DNA of 64,000 nt from Ascidiaceihabitans donghaensis (GTDB lineage Bacteria > Pseudomonadota > Alphaproteobacteria > Rhodobacterales > Rhodobacteraceae): the NCBI RefSeq assembly GCF_900302465.1, contig NZ_OMOR01000001.1, positions 1-64,000 on the forward strand, written 5' to 3'. Made by a program: the position numbers and the translations under genes. A model generated the notes under the pieces. It saw only the letters and a list, made by a program, of their open reading frames with translations. It did not search any database and was not told the DNA's origin. Positions 56,933 to 64,000 of the stretch are shown here, piece by piece (position 1 is the stretch's first letter; each line of letters opens with the position of its first letter).

Positions 56933-58033
56933 CTACGCGTCCAGCGCGCGGCAATCCTCTGCCATCCAGCCGATCTCAATCTGCTCGCCCGGCTTCAAAC
57001 GCACCTGATCTGGCGCATTGCGTGTTTTGATGATGAATTCATCTGTGCCTGCCACGCGCAAGCGCGTACGGAAGATGTCACCCATATACACAAATTCCAG
57101 CACTTCGGCTTTCAGTGTATGCGCACCTTCTTGCAAGCGCGTCGGATCCATTTCGACCCGCTCTGGGCGGATGGAAACCCGCGTGCGTTCACCCGGCTTG
57201 GTCACGTTGACCGGCTTGGCATCAATGATGTCGCCCCCATCCAACTGAACAAGCGCCACACCGTTGTTGATCTCTTTCACCACGCCTTCCAGCGTGTTGT
57301 TTTCACCGATGAACTGCGCAACAAAACTGTTTTCTGGCTCTTCATACAGCTTGTCTGGCGGGGCCAATTGCTGAATGCGCCCGTCGTCAAACACCGCAAC
57401 ACGGTCTGACATCGTCAACGCTTCGGTTTGGTCGTGCGTCACATAAACGGTCGTGATGCCCAACTCATGCGCCAGATTGGTAATTTCAAACTGCAAAGTT
57501 TCACGCAGCTGTTTGTCCAACGCGCCAAGCGGCTCGTCCATCAAAACCAGTTCGGGTTCAAACACCAAGGCGCGCGACAAAGCGATACGCTGTTGCTGAC
57601 CACCGGACAGTTGCGCAGGACGTCGTCCGGCAAAGTCTTGCATCTGGACCATGCCCAGCGCCCGCATCACTTTTTCTTCACGCTCGGATTTACCGATCTT
57701 GCGGACCTCCAAAGGGAAGGCAAGGTTCTCGGCGACAGTCATATGCGGGAACAATGCATAGTTCTGAAACACCATACCGATACCGCGTTTGTGCGGTGGA
57801 ATGTTGTTGATCGACACCCCGTCAAGGCGAATGTCGCCATGCGTCGCTGTTTCAAAGCCAGCCAACATCATCAGGCAAGTCGTTTTGCCTGAGCCTGACG
57901 GGCCAAGCATTGTCAAAAACTCGCCTTGCGGCATGGAAAGGTTCAAATCTTTGACGACAAGATTCACGCCGTCATAGCTTTTTTGCACGCGCTCAAATTC
58001 GACAAACGCCGTGTCGTGTTTGGTTTTGGCCAA
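56933..58033 (-). CDS. Polyamine-type ABC transporter ATPase (PotA-like)
   Basis: ATP-binding subunit, 366 residues from the TTG at 58033. Walker A is LGPSGSGKTT, the Q-loop GMVFQNYALFPH, the signature LSGGQQQR and Walker B LVLMDEPLGALD, with H-loop VYVTHDQTEAL. A C-terminal TOBE domain follows (VSIRPERVEMD). The TTG at 58033 is preferred because GGGGAG lies six bases upstream; a TTG at 58084 would add 17 residues but has no ribosome site. It is divergent from the DoeA-like gene. Confidence 0.92.
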   Translation of the reverse strand: MAKTKHDTAFVEFERVQKSYDGVNLVVKDLNLSMPQGEFLTMLGPSGSGKTTCLMMLAGFETATHGDIRLDGVSINNIPPHKRGIGMVFQNYALFPHMTVAENLAFPLEVRKIGKSEREEKVMRALGMVQMQDFAGRRPAQLSGGQQQRIALSRALVFEPELVLMDEPLGALDKQLRETLQFEITNLAHELGITTVYVTHDQTEALTMSDRVAVFDDGRIQQLAPPDKLYEEPENSFVAQFIGENNTLEGVVKEINNGVALVQLDGGDIIDAKPVNVTKPGERTRVSIRPERVEMDPTRLQEGAHTLKAEVLEFVYMGDIFRTRLRVAGTDEFIIKTRNAPDQVRLKPGEQIEIGWMAEDCRALDA

Positions 58034-58054
58034 GAGAGGCTCCCCAGTTGTACC

Positions 58055-58070
58055 AGCGGATTTTTCCGCT
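58055..58070. promoter_or_regulatory. Inverted repeat in the potA/doeA divergent region
   Basis: AGCGGA, TTTT, TCCGCT, a perfect 16-bp inverted repeat in the 212-bp gap between the divergent potA-like and doeA-like genes, 22-37 bases before the potA TTG. It may be an operator shared by both units. AGCGGA also occurs near the kbl promoter. Confidence 0.4.
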
Positions 58071-58245
58071 TTTGTTGAAGACAACTAAAACGAGGGCACA
58101 TCAACTTTGCAACCAACTATGTCACAAATCTGCGCATGAAAGGTCAATTTGCCGTAAAAGAGACGAAATTGGTCGCATCGACTGGCATTTGTGCGCGGCT
58201 TGGTTGAACCTTAGGGCACAGGCCTGTGCTGCAAAGGAACCAACA

Positions 58246-59424
58246 GTGGAAAAACCGAATCTACCATTTAAGCAAAGTGAATATGACGATCGTCTTTTGA
58301 TGGTGCGAACTGCTATGGCTATGGCAGGGTTGGATGCTTTGCTGGTAACAGACCCTTCCAATCAAGCCTGGTTGACCGGATACGACGGTTGGTCTTTTTA
58401 CGTGCATCAAGGTGTGATTGTGACACAAGATGCAGACCCTATTTGGTGGGGCCGAAGCCAAGACACTAATGGCGCCCTTCGCACAGTTTGGATGCAAGAT
58501 GATTGCGTCATTGGCTATTCGGATGACCATGTTCAATCTGATGTAAAACACCCGATGGAGGATCTCGCACGGCATCTCGATGGTCTCGGCCTTCGCAATC
58601 TGGGCGTGGAAATGGACAACTACTACTTTTCGGCCAAGGCCTTTTCTGTTCTGCTTCAAGCCCTGCCAAACATCGGGTTCGCCGACGCGACCGGCATGGT
58701 GAACTGGCAGCGCACCGTTAAATCCGAAGCAGAACTCACTTACATGCGTAAAGCTGCCCTGATTTCTGAGAAAATAGTCAATGGGCTGTTGGACCGGGTC
58801 GAACCCGGCGTTCCGAAAAACGAAATCGTTGCAGAAATCTACCGCGACGCCATTCGCGGCGTTGAAGGCGTTTGGGGTGATTATCCTGCCATTGTGCCTT
58901 TGTTGCCTTCCGGCGCAAATGCGGCCGCCCCTCATCTGACGTGGGACGGCACACCATTTGTATCAGGCGAAGCTACTTTTTTCGAGATATCGGGATGCTA
59001 TCGACGGTATCATGCACCTTTGTGTAGAACCTTGTTCTTGGGCACCCCGCCCGAAGACATGAAGCACGCCGAAGCAGCAGTAATCGAAGGTTTGGATGCT
59101 GGCATTGATGCCGCCCGCGCGGGAAATCGTGCCTGTGATGTGGCCAATGCCTTGGATGCCTGCCTGCAAAAGGCCGGAATCGAACGCGCGGCGCGATGTG
59201 GGTATCCCATCGGCCTAAGCTATCCACCAGATTGGGGCGAACGTACCATTTCCTTACGCGCCGAAGATGAAACCGTTCTGGAACCGAACATGACATTCCA
59301 CCTTATGCCGGGGCTTTGGACGAAGGATTGGGGACTGGAGATCACAGAAAGTATTCGCATTTGCGAAACTGGGCCGGCCGAAACCTTCAGCAACATGCCA
59401 CGTCAACTGTTTGCGAAACCTTGA
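58246..59424 (+). CDS. doeA: Ectoine hydrolase-like M24 peptidase-fold protein (DoeA-like)
   Basis: A 392-residue protein of the M24 (creatinase/Xaa-Pro peptidase) fold. Several blocks strongly resemble DoeA/EutD, which opens the ectoine ring: LVTDPSNQAWLTGYDGWSFY, VEMDNYYFSAKAFSVLLQAL, YPAIVPLLPSGANAAAPHLT, EATFFEISGCYRRYHAPL, IGLSYPPDWGERTISL and LMPGLWTKDWGLEITESI. The GTG at 58246 has AAGGAA eight bases upstream; earlier frame is non-homologous. No doeB or eut genes are adjacent. Its neighbours are polyamine transport and transamination genes. Confidence 0.75.
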   Translation: MEKPNLPFKQSEYDDRLLMVRTAMAMAGLDALLVTDPSNQAWLTGYDGWSFYVHQGVIVTQDADPIWWGRSQDTNGALRTVWMQDDCVIGYSDDHVQSDVKHPMEDLARHLDGLGLRNLGVEMDNYYFSAKAFSVLLQALPNIGFADATGMVNWQRTVKSEAELTYMRKAALISEKIVNGLLDRVEPGVPKNEIVAEIYRDAIRGVEGVWGDYPAIVPLLPSGANAAAPHLTWDGTPFVSGEATFFEISGCYRRYHAPLCRTLFLGTPPEDMKHAEAAVIEGLDAGIDAARAGNRACDVANALDACLQKAGIERAARCGYPIGLSYPPDWGERTISLRAEDETVLEPNMTFHLMPGLWTKDWGLEITESIRICETGPAETFSNMPRQLFAKP

Positions 59425-59427
59425 ATT

Positions 59428-59480
59428 GGGGCTCTGCCCCCGGCCTTTGGCCTCCCCCGGGATATTTTTAGCAAGAAGAT
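59428..59480 (+). repeat. Dispersed hairpin element, copy j; likely doeA terminator
   Basis: Four bases after the doeA stop: hairpins GGGGC/GCCCC and GGCC/GGCC, then CCCCCGGGATATTTTTAGC. It is oriented as a terminator and forms an inverted pair with copy k. Confidence 0.8.
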
Positions 59481-59612
59481 GCACAGTTTATTAACGATCA
59501 AAATTCATGATGGTCGGGCAGTACAGGCGGGGACGCCGATGACTGTGCAAGGAGAAGCAAAGCTTCTTTATCAATGGGGGATGTTCTACCTGAATCATCC
59601 CCCATTTTCTTT
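59480..59612 (+). ncRNA. Candidate structured small RNA with its own terminator
   Basis: A 130-nt segment between two inverted repeat elements. TGCACAGT (from 59480) pairs with ACTGTGCA (to 59549), closing a domain with an inner hairpin GGCG, GGGA, CGCC. Next is AGAAGC, AAA, GCTTCT. Last is a 10-bp stem ATGGGGGATG/CATCCCCCAT (59574-59605) followed by TTTTCTTTT. No convincing ORF. No clear promoter was seen, so it could also be a processed 3' end of the doeA message. Confidence 0.4.
59574..59612 (+). terminator. Strong intrinsic terminator
   Basis: Stem ATGGGGGATG/CATCCCCCAT with a 12-base loop and a T-rich tail. It belongs to the candidate RNA at 59480-59612 or is a second terminator of doeA. 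Confidence 0.8.
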
Positions 59613-59656
59613 TCGCCAAAAATATCCCGGGGTGTCTGAGGGGCTGGCCCCTCAGG
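59607..59656 (-). repeat. Dispersed hairpin element, copy k; likely terminator of the aminotransferase
   Basis: On the minus strand the hairpin CTGAGGGGC/GCCCCTCAG includes the TGA stop of the aminotransferase, then comes CCCCGGGATATTTTTGGCG. It is the inverted partner of copy j. Confidence 0.8.
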
Positions 59657-61049
59657 ACGCTGGTTTCAACAGGCCTTGATCTTTCATTTGTGTATAGGCT
59701 TCGTCCAAAGCCTGCCTTGCACGTTTGCCCAAAGTCGTAATCTCTTCTGGCGTGATCACCAACGGTGGCGAAATCACCATGCGGTCATAAACATGCCGCA
59801 TGATCAGGTTATTGGCAAAGCAACGTTCCCGCGTCATATAGCCCGCTGTACCCGCATCCATAGCGAATTTGGCCCGGCTGTCTTTATCAGGCGTAAGCGC
59901 CAAGGATCCCATCATTCCAACAATCGTGGTTTCCCCCACAAGAGGGTGATCATTTAACCCATGCCACACCTCATGAAGTGCCGGCATAGCCACATCGCGC
60001 ACGTGGCCAAGGACGTTTTCTTCTTGCAAAATACGCAGGTTTTCCAACGCGACTGCGGATGCCACAGGGTGGCCAGAATAGGTATAGCCATGGTTGAATT
60101 CCCCCGAATTGATAACATCGGCAACCTCATCCGAGACAATGGAACCACCGATCGGTTGATACCCGGAAGACAGGCCTTTGGCGATTGTCATGATGTCCGG
60201 TTTGATCCCTACCGTTTCAGAGCCAAACCAGTTGCCTGTGCGCCCGAAGCCACAAATAACCTCGTCAGCAATCAGCAAAATCTCGTATTTGTCGCAGATG
60301 CGCTGGATTTCAGGCCAATACGTTGCGGGTGGAATGATGACACCGCCTGCGCCCTGAATGGGTTCTGCGATAAAGGCCGCCACACGATCTTCGCCCATTG
60401 CAAGAATTGCTTTTTCAAGGTCCTGCGCCCGCGCCAATCCGAAGTCTTCCGGTGTCGCGTCGCCACCTTCCGCCCACCAGTAGGGCTGATCAATATGATG
60501 AATGTCAGGAATTGGTAGACCGCCTTGCTCATGCATAGGCGTCATGCCGCCCAACGATCCCGATCCCACCGACGATCCGTGATACGCATTTTTCCGGCTG
60601 ATGATGATCGACTTGCTTGGTTTGCCTTTCATGGCCCAATAGGTTCGCACCATTCGAATGTTGGTGTCATTGGCTTCGGACCCTGAACCCGCAAAGAACA
60701 CTTGGTTCAAATGTGAAGGCGCAAGCGACGCAATTTCTTTGGCCAAGGCAATGACCGGCGCGTGTGTCGTCATAAAGAAAGTATTGTAATACGGAAGTTC
60801 GCGCATTTGGCGGGCTGCCACATCCGCCAGTTCATGCCGCCCGTAACCGATATTCACACACCAAAGACCGGCCATACCATCAAGGATTTCATTGCCCTCG
60901 CTATCGGTAAGATACACACCTTCCGCCCGTGTGATGACCCTTGCCCCACGCTCTGCAAGCTCGTTTCCGGTTGTAAACGGATGCATATGATGCGCTGCAT
61001 CCAATGCTTGTAGCTCAGCCGTGGGCAAATGATTGGTGATGGCAGACAT
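59652..61049 (-). CDS. Class III aminotransferase, SpuC-like (putrescine-pyruvate type)
   Basis: PLP transaminase of 465 residues. It closely resembles SpuC: HPFTTGNELAERGARVITRA, DGMAGLWCVNIGYGRHELAD, FFAGSGSEANDTNIRMVRTY, IPDIHHIDQPYWWAEGGD, IQGAGGVIIPPATYWPEIQR, ADEVICGFGRTGNWFGSE and the PLP lysine in MTIAKGLSSGYQPIGG. SpuC moves the amino group of putrescine to pyruvate. A diaminobutyrate transaminase (DoeD-like) role is the alternative given the neighbouring DoeA-like gene. The ATG at 61049 has GGATG upstream. It is divergent from the potF-like gene. Confidence 0.88.
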   Translation of the reverse strand: MSAITNHLPTAELQALDAAHHMHPFTTGNELAERGARVITRAEGVYLTDSEGNEILDGMAGLWCVNIGYGRHELADVAARQMRELPYYNTFFMTTHAPVIALAKEIASLAPSHLNQVFFAGSGSEANDTNIRMVRTYWAMKGKPSKSIIISRKNAYHGSSVGSGSLGGMTPMHEQGGLPIPDIHHIDQPYWWAEGGDATPEDFGLARAQDLEKAILAMGEDRVAAFIAEPIQGAGGVIIPPATYWPEIQRICDKYEILLIADEVICGFGRTGNWFGSETVGIKPDIMTIAKGLSSGYQPIGGSIVSDEVADVINSGEFNHGYTYSGHPVASAVALENLRILQEENVLGHVRDVAMPALHEVWHGLNDHPLVGETTIVGMMGSLALTPDKDSRAKFAMDAGTAGYMTRERCFANNLIMRHVYDRMVISPPLVITPEEITTLGKRARQALDEAYTQMKDQGLLKPAS

Positions 61050-61216
61050 GGGGCATCCTTTCAAAACGTGCAACGTGCCGACAATATGGGCTTCGTTCAG
61101 GCAGTCAATCACCCTTTCAGTGGGGCTGGACCAACATCTTCTTGCCGCGTGATACAAAACTTGGTTCTATACAGGCTGACCGGGATCAACCCGGCGCACC
61201 GCACGGGAGATACCTT

Positions 61217-62302
61217 ATGACACGAACATTGCTTGCTACAGTTGCTGTAGCTGCGTTGACCGCCACCTCAGCCTTTGCCGAAGAGGTCCGCGTTTACAAC
61301 TGGTCCGATTACATCGACGAAGAGTTGTTGACCAAATTCGAAGAAGAAACAGGCATCAAGTTGATCTACGACGTCTTCGACAGCAATGAAGTGCTGGAAA
61401 CAAAGATGCTTACAGGTTCTTCTGGCTACGACGTGGTTGTGCCATCCGGCACCTTTTTGCAGCGCCAGATTTCCGCAGGCGCGTTTCAGCCTTTGGATAG
61501 ATCAAAGCTGAGCAACGCAGGCAACATGTGGGACGTGATTGAAGCGCGGACAGACCAATATGATTCCGGAAACGCCCATTCTATCAACTATATGTGGGGC
61601 ACTACAGGTCTTGGCGTGAATGTCGGCAAAGTCACAGAGGTATTGGGCGCAGACGCTCCGATGGGGTCTTTGGAACTGGTGTTCAACCCGGCCAATATGG
61701 AAAAACTGGCTGAATGCGGTGTGCATTTTCTGGATGCTCCTGCCGAAATGATCCCAGCAGCTTTGCAATTCTTGGGCGAAGACCCCGACAGCCATGATCC
61801 GGAGGTCATTGCAAAAGCCGAAGCGGTTTTGATGGGCGTGCGCCCCCATATTACCAAATTCCACAGCTCCGAATACATCAACGCGCTGGCCAATGGTGAC
61901 ATTTGCGTAGCGTTCGGTTGGTCTGGCGATATCTTGCAAGCCCGTGACCGTGCCGCAGAAGCCGAGAACGGCGTCGAAATCGCCTATAACGCCCCGTCTG
62001 AGGGCGCATTGATGTGGTTTGACCAAATGGCAATCCCGGCCGATGCACCAAACCCGGATGCAGCCCATAAATTCCTGAACTTTATCATGGATGCGCAAAA
62101 TATGGCGGCGGCGTCGAATTACGTTTACTACGCCAACGGCAACAAAGCGTCGCAGGAATTTCTTGTAGAAGATGTGATTGGTGATACAGCGATCTACCCG
62201 GATGAAGCCACGCTGGAAAACCTATACACTACAACACCTTATCCGCAGAAAGTGCAGCGCGTCGTGACGCGTTTGTGGACGAAAATCAAATCAGGCACCT
62301 AA
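61217..62302 (+). CDS. potF: Putrescine-type periplasmic binding protein (PotF-like)
   Basis: A 361-residue binding protein with a signal peptide (MTRTLLATVAVAALTATSAF, cleavage near AFAEE). The mature start VRVYNWSDYIDEELLTKFEE and TGIKLIYDVFDSNEVLETKM, SGYDVVVPSGTFLQRQI, and GDICVAFGWSGDILQARDRA are typical of PotD/PotF. A GGGAGAT site precedes the ATG. It begins a potFGH unit divergent from the SpuC-like gene. Confidence 0.92.
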   Translation: MTRTLLATVAVAALTATSAFAEEVRVYNWSDYIDEELLTKFEEETGIKLIYDVFDSNEVLETKMLTGSSGYDVVVPSGTFLQRQISAGAFQPLDRSKLSNAGNMWDVIEARTDQYDSGNAHSINYMWGTTGLGVNVGKVTEVLGADAPMGSLELVFNPANMEKLAECGVHFLDAPAEMIPAALQFLGEDPDSHDPEVIAKAEAVLMGVRPHITKFHSSEYINALANGDICVAFGWSGDILQARDRAAEAENGVEIAYNAPSEGALMWFDQMAIPADAPNPDAAHKFLNFIMDAQNMAAASNYVYYANGNKASQEFLVEDVIGDTAIYPDEATLENLYTTTPYPQKVQRVVTRLWTKIKSGT

Positions 62303-62362
62303 CTTCCTGATCCTATGGGCGCGGCACAGGTCGCGCCCTAAACCATGACATAGGGGATACCT

Positions 62363-63484
62363 TTGGCCGAGACCGTTTTTGCCCCTTGGGATGATCCGAG
62401 CGAAAAGCCGTTGATCACCTTCAGCAACGTCACAAAACGCTTTGGCGATTTCACCGCCATCGACGATCTGACGCTAGATATTTTCGAAAAAGAATTCTTT
62501 GCACTGCTTGGCCCGTCGGGTTGTGGCAAAACCACAATGATGCGGATGCTGGCCGGGTTCGAGAACCCAACAAGCGGCGTCATAGGGCTTGCCGGCAAGG
62601 ACATCGCCGGCGTGCCGCCAAACAAACGCGCCGTGAACATGATGTTTCAAAGCTATGCGTTGTTTCCGCACCTATCGATCTGGGACAATATCGCTTTTGG
62701 ATTGAAGCGCGACAATCTGGGCAAAGATGCAATCGCCACCCGTGTGGATGAAATGCTGAAACTGACACGTCTGGAAAAGTTTGCACGGCGCAAACCCCAT
62801 CAGATTTCTGGCGGTCAACGTCAACGGGTGGCGCTGGCACGATCTTTGGCAAAAGCCCCAAAGCTGCTGTTGCTGGACGAGCCACTTGGCGCTTTGGACA
62901 AAAAACTGCGTCAGGACACGCAGTTTGAATTGATGGACATTCAGGAAAAGACCGGCACGACGTTTGTCATCGTGACCCACGATCAGGAAGAGGCCATGAC
63001 AGTCGCGTCGCGCGTCGCGGTCATGGACGAAGGGCGCATCATTCAAGTGGCCACACCCGAACGCATCTACGAGGGGCCGAATTCTGTCTATGTTGCCGAT
63101 TTCATCGGGGACGTGAACATTCTAAGTGGCACAGCATCTGCCTATGGCCGCGAAATGTACCGCGTTGATTGGGGGGGCAGCACACCCGCAACTGCCACCA
63201 GCGCCATGCCCTTTTCCGATGGCCAAACGTGCCATCTTGCGATCCGCCCGGAAAAGATTTCAATCACTGCAGACAAACCCGAGGCGGACAATGCGGTTCA
63301 AGGCAAAGTGCTGGATATCGCTTATCTCGGGAACCTGTCGACGTATTACGTCGAACTTGCCACCGGCCAAACGATCAAAGCGCAAACTGCAAACACACGA
63401 CGCGTGTCGCGCCGCAGTTTCACATGGGAAGATCCGGTTTGGGTGTCGTGGACAGCAACAGCCGGAGTGCTTTTGGACAAATGA
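62363..63484 (+). CDS. potG: Putrescine-type ABC transporter ATPase (PotG-like)
   Basis: A 373-residue ATPase starting at TTG (a GGGGATA site just upstream). Walker A is LGPSGCGKTTMMRMLAGFEN, the Q-loop MMFQSYALFPHL, the signature ISGGQRQRVALARSL, Walker B LLLLDEPLGALD, H-loop VIVTHDQEEAMT, and a C-terminal TOBE domain (CHLAIRPEKISI). It overlaps the permease gene by four bases. Confidence 0.93.
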   Translation: MAETVFAPWDDPSEKPLITFSNVTKRFGDFTAIDDLTLDIFEKEFFALLGPSGCGKTTMMRMLAGFENPTSGVIGLAGKDIAGVPPNKRAVNMMFQSYALFPHLSIWDNIAFGLKRDNLGKDAIATRVDEMLKLTRLEKFARRKPHQISGGQRQRVALARSLAKAPKLLLLDEPLGALDKKLRQDTQFELMDIQEKTGTTFVIVTHDQEEAMTVASRVAVMDEGRIIQVATPERIYEGPNSVYVADFIGDVNILSGTASAYGREMYRVDWGGSTPATATSAMPFSDGQTCHLAIRPEKISITADKPEADNAVQGKVLDIAYLGNLSTYYVELATGQTIKAQTANTRRVSRRSFTWEDPVWVSWTATAGVLLDK

Positions 63485-64000
63485 GGCGCACGTTTTTAAT
63501 AACAGTGCCTTATGTTTGGCTTTTGGCGTTGTTTTTGGTGCCATTTGTAATGGTGTTCAAAATCTCGCTGTCGGATTCTGTGCTGGCTATTCCACCGTAC
63601 TCCCCCACGATAAAAGACGGTTTATGGGGTTTGCTGTCGCAGCTGGACATCGAAAACTTCACCTTCTTGACCACGGATGATCTGTACTGGAAAGCCTACC
63701 TAAGCTCCGCCCGCATTGCGTTAATCTCTACGTTTCTAACGCTGATCGTGGGTTATCCAATCGCTTACGCCATGGCGCGCGCTCCGCAGGAATGGCGGGC
63801 AACTTTGATGATGTTGGTGATTTTACCCTTCTGGACGAGCTTTTTAATACGGGTCTATGCGTGGATCGGCATTCTAAGCACAGAAGGGTTCCTGAACCAA
63901 TTCTTGATGGGAATTGGCATAATTTCGGAACCCTTGGTGGTCTTGAACACCAACACCGCCGTCTACATCGGCATCGTTTACACCTATGTCCCCTTCATGA
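63481..64000 (+). CDS. potH: Putrescine-type ABC transporter permease (PotH-like), 3' end outside window
   Basis: The ATG overlaps the potG stop as ATGA. The visible 173 codons begin MRRTFLITVPYVWLLALFLV and include a moderate first periplasmic loop, LISTFLTLIVGYPIAYAMAR and MLVILPFWTSFLIRVYAWIG, typical of PotH/PotB. The reading frame runs off the right edge at TYVPFM. potI is expected next. Confidence 0.9.
   Translation, partial: MRRTFLITVPYVWLLALFLVPFVMVFKISLSDSVLAIPPYSPTIKDGLWGLLSQLDIENFTFLTTDDLYWKAYLSSARIALISTFLTLIVGYPIAYAMARAPQEWRATLMMLVILPFWTSFLIRVYAWIGILSTEGFLNQFLMGIGIISEPLVVLNTNTAVYIGIVYTYVPFM

Noticed and set aside
59479-59679. 66-codon frame between doeA and the aminotransferase
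   Set aside because: It runs through two hairpins, a terminator and a repeat element and has no protein-like features. The RNA-structure reading fits better.

Overview
The window looks like the chromosome of a marine Rhodobacteraceae (Roseobacter-clade) alphaproteobacterium. The evidence is moderate GC content, the block gyrB-recF-dnaN-dnaA-rpsT-mutM-ubiE-ubiB typical of that family, RTX and Hint (hedgehog/intein) secreted proteins, an ectoine-hydrolase-like gene and two polyamine-type ABC transporters. No rRNA, tRNA, CRISPR array, transposase or prophage gene is visible. Genus and species cannot be fixed from the sequence alone.

Layout. 1-4 kb: cell-envelope and glycolysis genes on the minus strand (ctpA, an EnvC-like protein, gpmI). 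4.1-7.1 kb: an error-prone DnaE2 polymerase with a shortened C-terminus. 7.3-11.8 kb: a small zinc-finger protein, polA, and a translationally coupled 54-aa membrane protein and EamA exporter. 11.9-20.6 kb: replication block on the minus strand (rpsT, dnaA, a periplasmic binding protein, dnaN, recF, a LysE exporter, gyrB). 20.8-25.2 kb: enoyl-CoA hydratase, mutM, ubiE, ubiB. 25.3-29.5 kb: beta-ketothiolase, an XRE/cupin regulator and the threonine-degrading pair kbl-tdh. 29.6-35.2 kb: the whole phosphorylated serine pathway (serC-serA divergent from serB), with a Stf0 sulfotransferase and a phosphatase downstream of serA. 35.2-43.2 kb: small-protein and household genes (YCII-like, asparaginase, IalB, HemJ-like, rlmN, an M10 RTX metalloprotease, LOG, dapD). 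43.2-45.9 kb: a two-gene Hint-protein operon. 46.1-53.4 kb: dapE-GNAT-DUF2064-rnr, a GST divergent from a YafY/WYL regulator, and a lytic transglycosylase. 53.5-64 kb: a nitrogen-compound locus with potABCD-type genes on the minus strand, a DoeA-like hydrolase, a SpuC-like transaminase and a second transporter, potFGH, running off the end.

The most striking non-gene signal is a dispersed intergenic element present about eleven times. It has one or two GC hairpins whose arms differ between copies while pairing is kept, followed by a conserved AT-rich core. Eight copies lie directly 3' of a gene and point so that the gene's transcript reads hairpin first and T-rich core second, as a terminator would. 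Two inverted copies at 59.4-59.7 kb enclose a segment that can fold into three hairpins ending in a strong intrinsic terminator, a candidate small RNA. Other points of interest are the Hint pair in which one member has lost its catalytic Cys and His, the DnaE2 lacking its C-terminal OB region, a 15-bp motif shared by the dnaA and rpsT upstream regions, a likely serC-motif RNA leader, and a probable one-base frameshift at the end of the YCII-like gene.
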